This document shows, piece by piece, positions 1 to 8,147 of a stretch of DNA of 13,603 nt (positions are counted from its first letter, which is position 1; each line of letters begins with the position of its first letter). Source of the DNA: Muribaculaceae bacterium (lineage in GTDB: Bacteria; Bacteroidota; Bacteroidia; Bacteroidales; Muribaculaceae); assembly GCA_021443235.1 (NCBI GenBank), contig JABUUJ010000015.1, positions 26,230 through 39,832 of the forward strand, given 5' to 3'. A program made the translations under genes and the position numbers. A model generated the notes under the pieces. That model saw nothing but the letters and a program-made list of their open reading frames with translations, had not been told where the DNA came from and did not search any database.

Positions 1-738
1 GAGCGCGTGAAGAAAGAGAATGCCGGCAGCAACGCTGCTACCAGCAAGCTCTTCGGATGGTCGCCCACAGTTGATGGCGCCGTACTTCCCCGCCATCCGT
101 TCTCGCCCGATGCTCCCGAGCAGAGCCGCGACATCCCCATGATGATAGGCACCACCTACACTGAGTTTGCAGCATCGGCCTATGTGCCCCAGTTGCGCAA
201 CCTCCCCGAGGACAAAGTGATGGAAATGGTGCGTGAGACCTACGGTGACAGCACCGACAAGTTTGTAGAGGCCTACAAGAAAGCATATCCCAACTATAAG
301 CCCGCCGACCTGATCGACACCGACTTCATGTTCCGTTCACAGGCCGTGCAGCAGGCACAGCTCAAGGTTGCTCAGAACGGCGCCAAGGTGTGGATGTATA
401 TCTTCGGGTGGCAGTCGCCCGTGCTCAACGGCGCATTGCGCTCTACACACTGCATGGAGATTCCCTTCGTGTTTGACAATGCCGACCTACACGCCTCGAT
501 GACAGGCGGTGGCGAGCAGGCGATGAAGCTGGCGCAGCGCATGAGCGACGCGTGGGTAAACTTTGCCCGCACCGGCGACCCCAACGGCGAGAAAGGCATT
601 GACGGCGTTCCCACATGGGATGCGTTCACCACTCGCGACGGCGCCACAATGTGGTGGGACAACGAGTGCAAGGTGCTGCGCAACCACGACCGCGAGGTGC
701 TTGAGATTGCGGCGTCAAAGCTCACTCAGAAAATCTGA
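1..738 (+). CDS. Type-B carboxylesterase, 3' part (5' end outside window)
   Basis: This is the C-terminal part (about 245 residues) of a carboxylesterase/para-nitrobenzyl-esterase-like alpha/beta hydrolase. The frame is open to base 1, so the GTG at 7 is not a credible start; the N-terminal half, including the nucleophile Ser and any signal peptide, is off-window. Visible family marks: GTTYTEF at 163-165 (Glu codon), placed like the acidic triad residue; STHCMEIPFVFDN with the likely catalytic His at 448-450; and the family signature NFARTGDPN near the end. Full family members are usually about 500-550 residues. The enzyme would hydrolyse carboxyl ester groups; no specific substrate can be read. 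It ends 51 bp before the SusC-like gene on the same strand, and no TAnnTTTG promoter is seen in that gap, so it is probably in the same operon. A role in removing ester groups from the imported glycan or glycoside is inference. Confidence 0.9.
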   Translation, partial: ERVKKENAGSNAATSKLFGWSPTVDGAVLPRHPFSPDAPEQSRDIPMMIGTTYTEFAASAYVPQLRNLPEDKVMEMVRETYGDSTDKFVEAYKKAYPNYKPADLIDTDFMFRSQAVQQAQLKVAQNGAKVWMYIFGWQSPVLNGALRSTHCMEIPFVFDNADLHASMTGGGEQAMKLAQRMSDAWVNFARTGDPNGEKGIDGVPTWDAFTTRDGATMWWDNECKVLRNHDREVLEIAASKLTQKI

Positions 739-789
739 AAATCAATCAATTAAAAGTTTAACCAATAAAAATCCAAAAACAAAAGGACT

Positions 790-3700
790 ATGAAGGCCAA
801 ATTTCTAAAAAGGTCGCTGATGGTAGTGCTTTTCATGCTCGCCATCGTGCCAATGCTACAGGCACAGACCAAGGTTACAGTTTCTGGTACAGTTACCGAC
901 CAGTCGGGCGAACCCCTGATTGGCGTATCGGTGCTGGATAAAAACACAAAGGCAGGTACAGCCACCGACGTTGACGGAAATTTCACTGTTACCGTCAACA
1001 AGGGTACTGTTCTCCAGTTCTCTTATGTGGGCTGCAAGCCAGCCGAGTATAAAGTAAACGGTCCCAAGATGAACGTCACTCTGGCCGAGGACAACATGTC
1101 GCTCGACGAGCTCGTGGTAGTGGGCTACGGTGTGCAGAAGAAATCGTCGCTCACCGGTGCCGTATCGCAGGTAAAGGCCGAGGACATGCAGAACCGTACG
1201 ATTACCGACGCAACCCAGGCCCTGCAGGGTAAGACCGCCGGTGTTCAGGTGTTCAGTGGTTCGGCTCGTCCTGGCGCATCGCCCCAGATCCGCATCCGTG
1301 GTGTATCGTCGAACGGTTCTTGCGATCCCCTCTACGTAGTTGACGGCCGTATCGCCGACGCCGGTATTGGTGGCATCGACCCCAACGACATCGAGTCGAT
1401 GGAGGTGCTCAAGGACGGTGCTTCGGCAGCCATCTATGGTAGCCGCGCCGGTAACGGTGTTGTGCTCATCACCACCAAGAAAGGTAAAGGCGCCGGCAAG
1501 ATCACCTACGACTTCCAGTATGCTATCCAGAGCCTTGGCCGCACTCCCAAAGTGATGAACTCGGAGCAGTATATCGACTTCTACACCGAGGCCAACATGC
1601 TTACCATGGACAAGGTTTACAACGAGTGGGACTTTGAGACCAACACCGACTGGGTGAAGACCACCTTTGAGAAAGGTCACATGCACCGTCACATGCTCGC
1701 GTTCCAGACCGGTAACGACCGCGGCTCGCTCTATGTGTCGCTGTCTTACCTCAACAACAACGGTATGGTTGCCGGCGACTCGGATACTTACCAGCGCATC
1801 ACCGGCATGATCAACGCCAGCTACAAGATCAAGCCTTGGCTCGAGGTTGGCACCAACAACCAGATTGAGCACTACTCATCGCGCTCGGTAGCCGAGGGTT
1901 CGGAGTATGGCAGCCTTATCCTGTCGGCCCTTATCCAGGACCCCCTGTATAAGCCCACCTACACCCTTGACAACATGACCAGCGAGATGCGCCGCATCTA
2001 CAACAGCTCGCCCGCAGGCTTCCTGTTGCAGGACAAGCAGGGCAACTTCTATGGAGTTTCGCCCTTCGTGGCCAGTGAGAACCCCAACCCGCTGATTATG
2101 CGCGACCGCTCTTACAGCACCAACAAGGGTTTCAACATCAACGGCTCGACCTATATCAACTTCACTCCCTGGAAGCACCTCACCCTCACTTCACGCCTGG
2201 GCTATCGCCTGAGCGGCTCGGAGAACTACAGTGTAGGCTTTGACTACTATGGCAACTCAACTCAGAAGCAAGACTACCTGAGCGTGAGCGCCGGTACTTC
2301 TACCCCCACCTACTATCAGTGGGAGAACTTCCTCAACTACAATCAGGACTTTGGCAAGCACAACGTGGGCGCGATGCTCGGTATGAGCTTCAGCGAGAGC
2401 CGCTCGTTCTCGGTTAGCGGTAGCATGAGCGGAACCGACGCCGACGACATTGGTTTCCAGAAAGACGACCCATTGTTCTGGTATTGGGCCTACGCCACTG
2501 CAACCGCCAAGAAGACACTGAGTGGCGGTGAGGCTATGTTTAGCCGCAAGCTCGCTTACTTCGGCCGTTTGAGCTACAACTACGACAACAAGTATCTGGC
2601 ACAGTTCTCGCTGCGCGCCGATGCTGCCGACTCGTCGGTACTTCCCATCGACACCCGCTGGGGCTACTTCCCCGCATTCTCGCTGGGTTGGGTAATCTCG
2701 CAGGAGAAGTTCATGGAGAACACCCGTACATGGCTCACTCACCTGAAGCTACGTGGCAGCTGGGGCCGCAACGGTTCGACTGCTTCGCTGGGCGGATACT
2801 CTTATGCTACAGTAATTGCCTCGACAGGCAACTATCCCACTGGCAGCGGCCTGGAGTATGTTCAGGGCTACGCTCCCTCGGCAACCGGCAACAACGCCCT
2901 CAAGTGGGAGACCTCAGAGCAGATTAACATCGGTCTTGACGCACGATTCCTCAACGACCGCCTCTCGCTCACTGCCGAGTGGTATAAGAAAGACACTAAA
3001 GACCTCATCGTGACCGGTATCACCCCGTCGACCGTTGTAGGTAACACCGCATCGCCCGTTAACGCCGGTAACATCACCAACAAGGGTATTGAGCTCGAGC
3101 TTGGCTGGCGCGACCAGGTGGGCGATTTCAGCTACGGCATCCGTGGCAACATCGCTACACTGAGCAACAAGGTTACTCGCATCCACGAGTCACTGAGCGC
3201 CATCAACGGCGTGACCTATCACAACGTGCCCATCACCCGCTTTGAGGTGGGCAAGCCCGCATGGTACTTCTGGGGCTATGAGTTCGACAAGATTAATCCC
3301 GAAACTGGTGACCCCATGTTCAAGGATCTTGACGGCGACGGCGCTATCACCGACTCAGACAAGACCGACATTGGCTCAGGTCTTCCCAACTTCACCTATG
3401 GTGTGACCTTGACCGCAGCCTATAAGGGCTTAGACTTCATCCTGTTCGGTACTGGCTCGCAGGGCAACGACATCTTCTGCTGCCTTAACCGCCCCGACTT
3501 TGCTCTCAACAAGCTCACCCTGTTCACCGAGAACCGCTGGACCGCCACCAATCCCAACGGCGACATGCCTCGCGCAGGTGCTGCCGACGGCGACAAGTGG
3601 ATGCGCTCATCGGCTTGCGTATTTGACGGCTCTTACTTCAAGATCAAGCAGATTCAGATTGGTTACACTCTGCCCCGCGACATCATGAAGAAGATTCACA

Positions 3701-3864
3701 TCGACAATCTGCGCATCTATGCGTCGCTCGACGATTTCGTAACCTTCACCAAGTACAAAGGCTTCGACCCCGAAGTTACTGGCGTAGGCTCAAGCCTTGG
3801 TGTTGACAAGGGTTCATACCCCACCTCTAAGAAGTTTGTTATGGGTCTTAATGTGACATTCTAA
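790..3864 (+). CDS. SusC/RagA-family TonB-dependent outer-membrane transporter
   Basis: A 1024-residue outer-membrane beta-barrel that imports oligosaccharides or similar ligands using TonB energy, in complex with the SusD-like protein encoded next. The signal peptide covers residues 1-25 (cut near LQA/Q). A carboxypeptidase-regulatory-like beta-sandwich follows at about 28-98 (VSGTVTDQSGEPLIGVSV). A TonB-box-like segment, DELVVVGYG, lies at 106-114. The plug domain is about 115-235, with the SusC marks LYVVDGR (181-187) and GSRAGNGVVLITTKKGK (217-233). The rest is barrel, including the common acidic loop DLDGDG at 846-851, and it ends in GLNVTF with the terminal Phe expected of a barrel. There is no STN domain before the regulatory-like domain, so control through an ECF sigma/anti-sigma pair is unlikely; a hybrid two-component or SusR-like regulator elsewhere is more likely (inference). 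The ATG at 790 gives a good signal peptide. No Shine-Dalgarno sequence is obvious, which is normal in this phylum. Substrate unknown. Confidence 0.97.
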   Translation: MKAKFLKRSLMVVLFMLAIVPMLQAQTKVTVSGTVTDQSGEPLIGVSVLDKNTKAGTATDVDGNFTVTVNKGTVLQFSYVGCKPAEYKVNGPKMNVTLAEDNMSLDELVVVGYGVQKKSSLTGAVSQVKAEDMQNRTITDATQALQGKTAGVQVFSGSARPGASPQIRIRGVSSNGSCDPLYVVDGRIADAGIGGIDPNDIESMEVLKDGASAAIYGSRAGNGVVLITTKKGKGAGKITYDFQYAIQSLGRTPKVMNSEQYIDFYTEANMLTMDKVYNEWDFETNTDWVKTTFEKGHMHRHMLAFQTGNDRGSLYVSLSYLNNNGMVAGDSDTYQRITGMINASYKIKPWLEVGTNNQIEHYSSRSVAEGSEYGSLILSALIQDPLYKPTYTLDNMTSEMRRIYNSSPAGFLLQDKQGNFYGVSPFVASENPNPLIMRDRSYSTNKGFNINGSTYINFTPWKHLTLTSRLGYRLSGSENYSVGFDYYGNSTQKQDYLSVSAGTSTPTYYQWENFLNYNQDFGKHNVGAMLGMSFSESRSFSVSGSMSGTDADDIGFQKDDPLFWYWAYATATAKKTLSGGEAMFSRKLAYFGRLSYNYDNKYLAQFSLRADAADSSVLPIDTRWGYFPAFSLGWVISQEKFMENTRTWLTHLKLRGSWGRNGSTASLGGYSYATVIASTGNYPTGSGLEYVQGYAPSATGNNALKWETSEQINIGLDARFLNDRLSLTAEWYKKDTKDLIVTGITPSTVVGNTASPVNAGNITNKGIELELGWRDQVGDFSYGIRGNIATLSNKVTRIHESLSAINGVTYHNVPITRFEVGKPAWYFWGYEFDKINPETGDPMFKDLDGDGAITDSDKTDIGSGLPNFTYGVTLTAAYKGLDFILFGTGSQGNDIFCCLNRPDFALNKLTLFTENRWTATNPNGDMPRAGAADGDKWMRSSACVFDGSYFKIKQIQIGYTLPRDIMKKIHIDNLRIYASLDDFVTFTKYKGFDPEVTGVGSSLGVDKGSYPTSKKFVMGLNVTF

Positions 3865-3878
3865 AAACTATTGCAATC

Positions 3879-5429
3879 ATGAAAAAATATATATACATCA
3901 TTCCGGTTCTTGCTGCGACAATGGCATTCAGCTCTTGCCAAGACAAACTCAACATCCCGCAGCACGGCGTTCAAAGCTATGAGAACTATTACCAAACCGA
4001 TGAAGAGGCCGAGGCAGGCGCTAACGCAATGTACCTGCAAGGTCGCGGCTTGGGTATGAACTACGTTTTGGGCAAGAATATGCTCACCGACGACTTCTGG
4101 GCTGGCGGCTCATCGCGCGGCGACAACGCCGACCTGGAGCAGCTCAACGAGTTCACCTTCGGCACCGACCAGGGTTACCTCGAGGGCATGTTCACCAGCT
4201 ACTATCAGATTATCTATAAGGCCAACGTTGTGCTGGGCCACGTTACCGGCGAAAGCGCAATCATGAAGCGCAGCCGCTCGGAGGCTAAGGTGTTCCGTGC
4301 ATGGGCCTACTTTGAGCTCATCACCATGTGGGGCAACCCGCCACTGGTCGACCACGAGCTTCTTCCCAGCGAGTACTCACGTCCTAACGGCACCACCGAG
4401 GAGTTGTGGGGTCTCGTTGAGAAAGACCTGACCGAGGCCATTGCCTCGGGCGACCTTCCCGAGAAGGCCAACGCCGACGACAAGACCGTGTGGCGCTTGA
4501 CCAAGCAGTTTGCTCAGGCGATTCTTGGCAAGGCCTATCTGTGGCAGGGCAAGAACAAGGAAGCAGCCGACGAGTTTGACAACATCATCAAGAGCGGCAA
4601 GTATCGCCTGTTTGATGGTGGCTACGACAACATCCTGTCTTACAACACCAAGCACAACTGCGAGTCGATCCTCGAGTTCAACCGCGTTAAGGACGACAAC
4701 AATCCCTACGACAACTTCGACATGCTCTATGTGATGCTGGGCTGGCGTACCGACCGCCTCAACATCGCCGATCCCAGCGTGCATCCCAGCAACGGATGGG
4801 GATTTGTTGTGCCCCAGAAGAACCTCTACGACGCATTTGTTGCCGAAGAGGGCGAGAAAGGATACCGCCTGAACGGAACCCTGAAGACCCTGGCGCAAGT
4901 GAACGAGATGGGCGTTACCATCATCCCCGGCTCGACCATGATCAACGAGGGTTATTTCAACTGGAAGCTTCGCTATGAGCCCGACGCATTTGGCGACTAT
5001 GTAGGTATGATTCACCACCAGAACCTGCGCATCATGCGCTATGCCGAGGTGCTGCTGCTTGCCGCCGAGGCTCACCTCGCCGCTGGCAACCAGGACAAGG
5101 CCAACCAGTATCTCAACGAAGTGCGCACCCGCGCCCAGTTGCCTTACAAGGCTGCCACGCTGCAGGCCATCCAGCTTGAGAAGCGCCTTGAGCTGTGTGC
5201 CGAGGGCACCCGCTTCCAGGACATGCTGCGCTGGGGCATTGCCTACGACTGCATGAAAGACCAGGGCAAGAACTGCCCCCTCATCGACTCAAACGGCGAC
5301 ATCAAGTATGTTGTTTACAACACCGATGCTAACAAGTTTGGCTTCAAGAAGGGCAAACACGAGCGTCTGCCTTATCCTGGCAAGGAGATAAGCCTTAATC
5401 CAAACATTGAGCAGAACCCAGGCTGGTAA
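3879..5429 (+). CDS. SusD/RagB-family surface glycan-binding lipoprotein
   Basis: A 516-residue surface lipoprotein that acts as the substrate-binding lid of the preceding SusC-like transporter. It starts 14 bp after susC. The lipoprotein signal ends at Cys20 (AFSSC), followed by QDK. The N-terminal region holds the helical core with the usual family pattern RSEAKVFRAWAYFELITMWG, followed by NPPLVDHELLP. The C-terminal RagB/SusD portion has RYAEVLLLAAEA (residues 387-398) and EKRLELCAEGTRFQDMLRWG (434-453), both strongly typical of the family, and the protein ends in QNPGW, close to the family's usual NPGY-like tail. Length is normal for the family. Ligand specificity cannot be inferred from these motifs. 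Recognition of the family is very secure; the ligand is not known. Confidence 0.97.
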   Translation: MKKYIYIIPVLAATMAFSSCQDKLNIPQHGVQSYENYYQTDEEAEAGANAMYLQGRGLGMNYVLGKNMLTDDFWAGGSSRGDNADLEQLNEFTFGTDQGYLEGMFTSYYQIIYKANVVLGHVTGESAIMKRSRSEAKVFRAWAYFELITMWGNPPLVDHELLPSEYSRPNGTTEELWGLVEKDLTEAIASGDLPEKANADDKTVWRLTKQFAQAILGKAYLWQGKNKEAADEFDNIIKSGKYRLFDGGYDNILSYNTKHNCESILEFNRVKDDNNPYDNFDMLYVMLGWRTDRLNIADPSVHPSNGWGFVVPQKNLYDAFVAEEGEKGYRLNGTLKTLAQVNEMGVTIIPGSTMINEGYFNWKLRYEPDAFGDYVGMIHHQNLRIMRYAEVLLLAAEAHLAAGNQDKANQYLNEVRTRAQLPYKAATLQAIQLEKRLELCAEGTRFQDMLRWGIAYDCMKDQGKNCPLIDSNGDIKYVVYNTDANKFGFKKGKHERLPYPGKEISLNPNIEQNPGW

Positions 5430-5453
5430 TTTAACTTTTTAAAAGAAAAAATC

Positions 5454-6803
5454 ATGAAACTGACTAAATATTTATTCGGAGCATTAGCAGCCCTCGCGCT
5501 GACTGCTTGTAACGAAAAGGCTGTTGACGACCTGCAGGGTATCTATCCCGCACCCACGGATGTCACCTTCACCAAGGCCGAAGACGCAGGTATAGAGAAA
5601 CCGAGCAAGACCATCAAGATCTTTACCGTCAACTTTACCGACAACGAGGGCAACCTGCTCTCAATGAAACTCGTGGGCGACCAGTACTTTGTACACTCAG
5701 CCGCCTATACTCCCGCTAATGCTGCCGACGCCAAGAAAGGCAACTACATCCTGGGACAGTCGACCTATGCTCCCAAGGGTGGCGCAGCTGTCGCTATCGA
5801 CCACGGCTCGCTCATCGTTGAGAAAGAGGAGGCTGGCGACAACTACACCGTGAGCGGCACGCTGTGGCTCGCCAATGGCGAGATCATCCGCACCCACGGC
5901 GGTGGCAAGATCGTTTATGAGCCCACCGATCCTACTTACCTCCCCGAGCTCAAGAGCGCTCAGAACAACTATGACGGTACCGTTACCGCAACCTTCACTA
6001 CTGGTGGCTACACCGAGACTCTCGACATGACCACCTATCAGATGGTTTATACCGGCGAAGGCAACGACTGGCAGGTTGTATTCAACAGCGCCGACGGCAA
6101 GCTGCATCCGGGCACCTACTCACCCGGCACCGGCTATAAGGTGGGCGGCCAAGAGACTGTTGACTGGGGTTTTGGTCCAATGCTGATGGACGTAGGTACA
6201 ATATGGTACACCATCGCCAACGGCGCTAAGACTGCCCAGTATATCACCTCGGGCGACATCATCGTTACCAAGGAAGGTCCCATCTACACCATCCTGCTCG
6301 ACCAGGGCAAGGGCAAGCTCTTCATCGCCTATGAAGGCCCCATCGCCGACCTCGATCCCGACGGAAGCTTTGAGACAGTGAAACTCGACAAGGGACTCAA
6401 CGCCGCCAACTATGTGGCCTATGGCATGCACATCCTTGACATCGTGCTGGCAAACGGCGACCTCGGTTTTGACCCCAACACATGGCAATACAGTGGCAGC
6501 GGCGACATGATTCAGCTTGAGGTTTACACCGAGGCTGGCGAGCTCAACCCTGGTGAGTACACCGTTGCCAACGATGACGCAAGCTTCCAGGCTGGCACAT
6601 TCCGCGGCGCGTACGACGGCATGTTTGGTCTGAGCGGCACATTTGCCAACAAGTATGCTGCTGGCGTTCCCGGCGAGGCCGAACGCATCACCGATGGCAA
6701 GCTCACTGTTAGCGGCAACGCTGGCAGCCCGCGCACCTTCACACTGATTGTTGGTGGCAAGATTTACACCGGCACAGTTGACCTGAGCGCATTCGGGCTG
6801 TAA
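5454..6803 (+). CDS. Unrecognised lipoprotein with three repeats, in the SusE/SusF position
   Basis: A 449-residue lipoprotein with a clear signal (LTAC, Cys19). I do not recognise a named family. Its place directly after the SusD-like gene (24 bp gap) is where PULs usually encode a SusE/SusF-type surface glycan-binding protein, so accessory substrate capture at the surface is the best guess (inference). The sequence is almost all predicted beta structure and contains three related units, roughly residues 45-157, 190-296 and 320-446. Each has a turn of the type KKGNYILG / LHPGTYSPG / LNPGEYTVAN, and later a strand pair of the type GSLIVEKE..NYTVSGTL / GDIIVTKEGPIYTILL / GKLTVSGNAG..TFTLIV, then a final strand ending near IVY / IAY / TVDL. 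No catalytic motif is seen. The gene is followed by an intrinsic terminator, so it closes the first, transport-related part of the operon. Confidence 0.85.
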   Translation: MKLTKYLFGALAALALTACNEKAVDDLQGIYPAPTDVTFTKAEDAGIEKPSKTIKIFTVNFTDNEGNLLSMKLVGDQYFVHSAAYTPANAADAKKGNYILGQSTYAPKGGAAVAIDHGSLIVEKEEAGDNYTVSGTLWLANGEIIRTHGGGKIVYEPTDPTYLPELKSAQNNYDGTVTATFTTGGYTETLDMTTYQMVYTGEGNDWQVVFNSADGKLHPGTYSPGTGYKVGGQETVDWGFGPMLMDVGTIWYTIANGAKTAQYITSGDIIVTKEGPIYTILLDQGKGKLFIAYEGPIADLDPDGSFETVKLDKGLNAANYVAYGMHILDIVLANGDLGFDPNTWQYSGSGDMIQLEVYTEAGELNPGEYTVANDDASFQAGTFRGAYDGMFGLSGTFANKYAAGVPGEAERITDGKLTVSGNAGSPRTFTLIVGGKIYTGTVDLSAFGL

Positions 6804-6830
6804 TAACGACTGAGATTAGTTAATAAATAA

Positions 6831-6850
6831 GTGTGTCGGGAGGGGCACAC
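6831..6850 (+). promoter_or_regulatory. Alternative hairpin overlapping the terminator's left arm
   Basis: GTGTGTC (6831-6837) can pair with GGCACAC (6844-6850) around the six-base loop GGGAGG, giving 7 pairs with one U-G. This stem uses bases 6834-6837 and 6844-6845 of the terminator's left arm, so the two structures cannot form together, and it would be transcribed first. That is the geometry of an attenuator or anti-terminator. No ligand-binding domain or leader peptide is seen, and the stem is short, so it may be chance. Confidence 0.35.
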
Positions 6851-6875
6851 AATGAAAACCCCTCCTGACATTTTT
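6834..6875 (+). terminator. Intra-operon intrinsic terminator
   Basis: The left arm 6834-6845 (TGTCGGGAGGGG) pairs with the right arm 6859-6870 (CCCCTCCTGACA) over 12 bp with a single G-U pair (6838 with 6866). The loop is 13 bases (6846-6858) and the right arm runs straight into TTTTT at 6871-6875. It lies 30 bp after the stop of the SusE/F-like gene and only 36 bp before the start of the esterase gene. Between the T-run and that start I find no TAnnTTTG promoter element, so downstream genes probably depend on read-through or on RNA processing. Confidence 0.85.
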
Positions 6876-6911
6876 AACAAACACTGAAACCATTTAAAAA
6901 CCAACAAAATA

Positions 6912-8138
6912 ATGAAGAAGATATTTTTCCTGCTCGCAATGGCAGCAGTAGCTACAGTGGGCTTTGCACAGCAAGCTCTGTTCAGCGGACAACAGCTTAA
7001 GTCGCCCGAAATCAACGCCGACGGCACAGTAACCTTCCGCCTGATGGCACCCAAGGCAGTCACAGTGCAGGTAACCGGAGACTTCCTGCCCAAGCAGAAG
7101 ATGACAACCCCCTTTGGCGAGGTAGAAGTTGACGGCGTAGCCGACATGAAGGAAGAGAAGGGCGTGTGGACATTCACCACTCCCCAGGCTCTCGCTCCCG
7201 AGCTCTACAGCTACAAGTTCCGCGTTAACGGCATGGACATGCTCGATCCCGCCAACGTGTATCGCACCCGCGACATCGTTTCGTTTGTAAACATTTTCAT
7301 CATCACCAAGCAGAAAGGCGACTGTGGCGACCTTTACTCGGTTAACAACGTGCCCCACGGCAACGTGAACCGCGTGTGGTATGACAGCCCCACACTGGGC
7401 ACAAAGCGCCGCATGACCATCTACACTCCTCCCACTTATGAGGAAGGTGGCAAGTATCCCGTCCTCTACCTCCTGCACGGTGCGGGTGGCGACGAGGAGG
7501 CATGGCCCGCTCTTGGCCGTCAGGCACAGATCCTCGACAACCTCATCGCCGAGGGCAAGGCTAAACCCATGATTGTGGTTATGACCAACGGCAACGCCAA
7601 CTGCGACGCAGCTCCCGGCGAGTGGCACGCAGGCATGTACGCTCCCTCGTTCATGGGTCACCAGCAGGGTGCTCAGCCCAAGGCAACCACCGAGGAGGCT
7701 TACAAAGACGTAATGAACTATGTTGAGAAGCACTACCGCGTGCTCAAGGGCCAGAAGAACACCGCAATATGCGGTCTGTCGATGGGTGGCTACCACTCTT
7801 TCGCAATCTCTAAGCTCTATCCTGGCAAGTTCGACTACATCGGTCTGTTCTCGGCAGCTATCCACATGGGTCAGGGCAACCAGGGCAACGACATCAACGC
7901 CGCTCTCAAGGCCGATGCCACCGTTGCCGCTCAGCTCAAGGCACTCTTTGCCACCAACCCCAAGCTCTACTGGATTGCCATTGGCAACACCGACTTCCTG
8001 TATGGCCAGAACGTAGGCTACCGCAAGTTCCTCGACGAGAACAACTACAAGTATGAGTACTTTGAGACTGGCGAGGGCCACATCTGGAAAAACTGGCGTA
8101 TCTATCTCACCGAGTTTGCACAGAAAATCTTCAAATAA
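6912..8138 (+). CDS. Secreted CE1-type carbohydrate esterase with N-terminal beta-sandwich module
   Basis: A 408-residue alpha/beta-hydrolase esterase of the feruloyl/acetyl esterase-like (CE1, esterase D-like) group. The signal peptide is residues 1-19 (VGFA/QQ), type I, so the enzyme is periplasmic or secreted. Residues about 30-118 form an early-set/CBM48-like beta-sandwich, as in enterochelin-esterase-type proteins (GTVTFRLMAPKAVTVQVTGD). The catalytic domain starts near 163: RRMTIYTPP, the oxyanion segment YPVLYLLHGAGG (182-193), the nucleophile elbow GLSMGG with Ser290, a probable acid Asp361 (IGNTDF), and His390 in GEGHIWKNW. All triad residues are present, so it should be active. The likely reaction is removal of aromatic or acyl ester groups from plant glycans or glycosides; which one is not readable. 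It is first after the terminator and 9 bp before the first GH3 gene. Confidence is high for the fold, moderate for carbohydrate esterase. Confidence 0.9.
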   Translation: MKKIFFLLAMAAVATVGFAQQALFSGQQLKSPEINADGTVTFRLMAPKAVTVQVTGDFLPKQKMTTPFGEVEVDGVADMKEEKGVWTFTTPQALAPELYSYKFRVNGMDMLDPANVYRTRDIVSFVNIFIITKQKGDCGDLYSVNNVPHGNVNRVWYDSPTLGTKRRMTIYTPPTYEEGGKYPVLYLLHGAGGDEEAWPALGRQAQILDNLIAEGKAKPMIVVMTNGNANCDAAPGEWHAGMYAPSFMGHQQGAQPKATTEEAYKDVMNYVEKHYRVLKGQKNTAICGLSMGGYHSFAISKLYPGKFDYIGLFSAAIHMGQGNQGNDINAALKADATVAAQLKALFATNPKLYWIAIGNTDFLYGQNVGYRKFLDENNYKYEYFETGEGHIWKNWRIYLTEFAQKIFK

Positions 8139-8147
8139 TCGACAATT

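Noticed and set aside
7..9. GTG at base 7 as the start of a complete 243-residue protein.
   Set aside because: The frame is open to base 1, no signal peptide follows, and the product matches only the C-terminal part of type-B carboxylesterases. It is a gene cut by the window edge.
739..789. Possible promoter before the SusC-like gene.
   Set aside because: The 51-bp AT-rich gap has no TTTG/TAnnTTTG pair and no hairpin, so co-transcription with the carboxylesterase is simpler.
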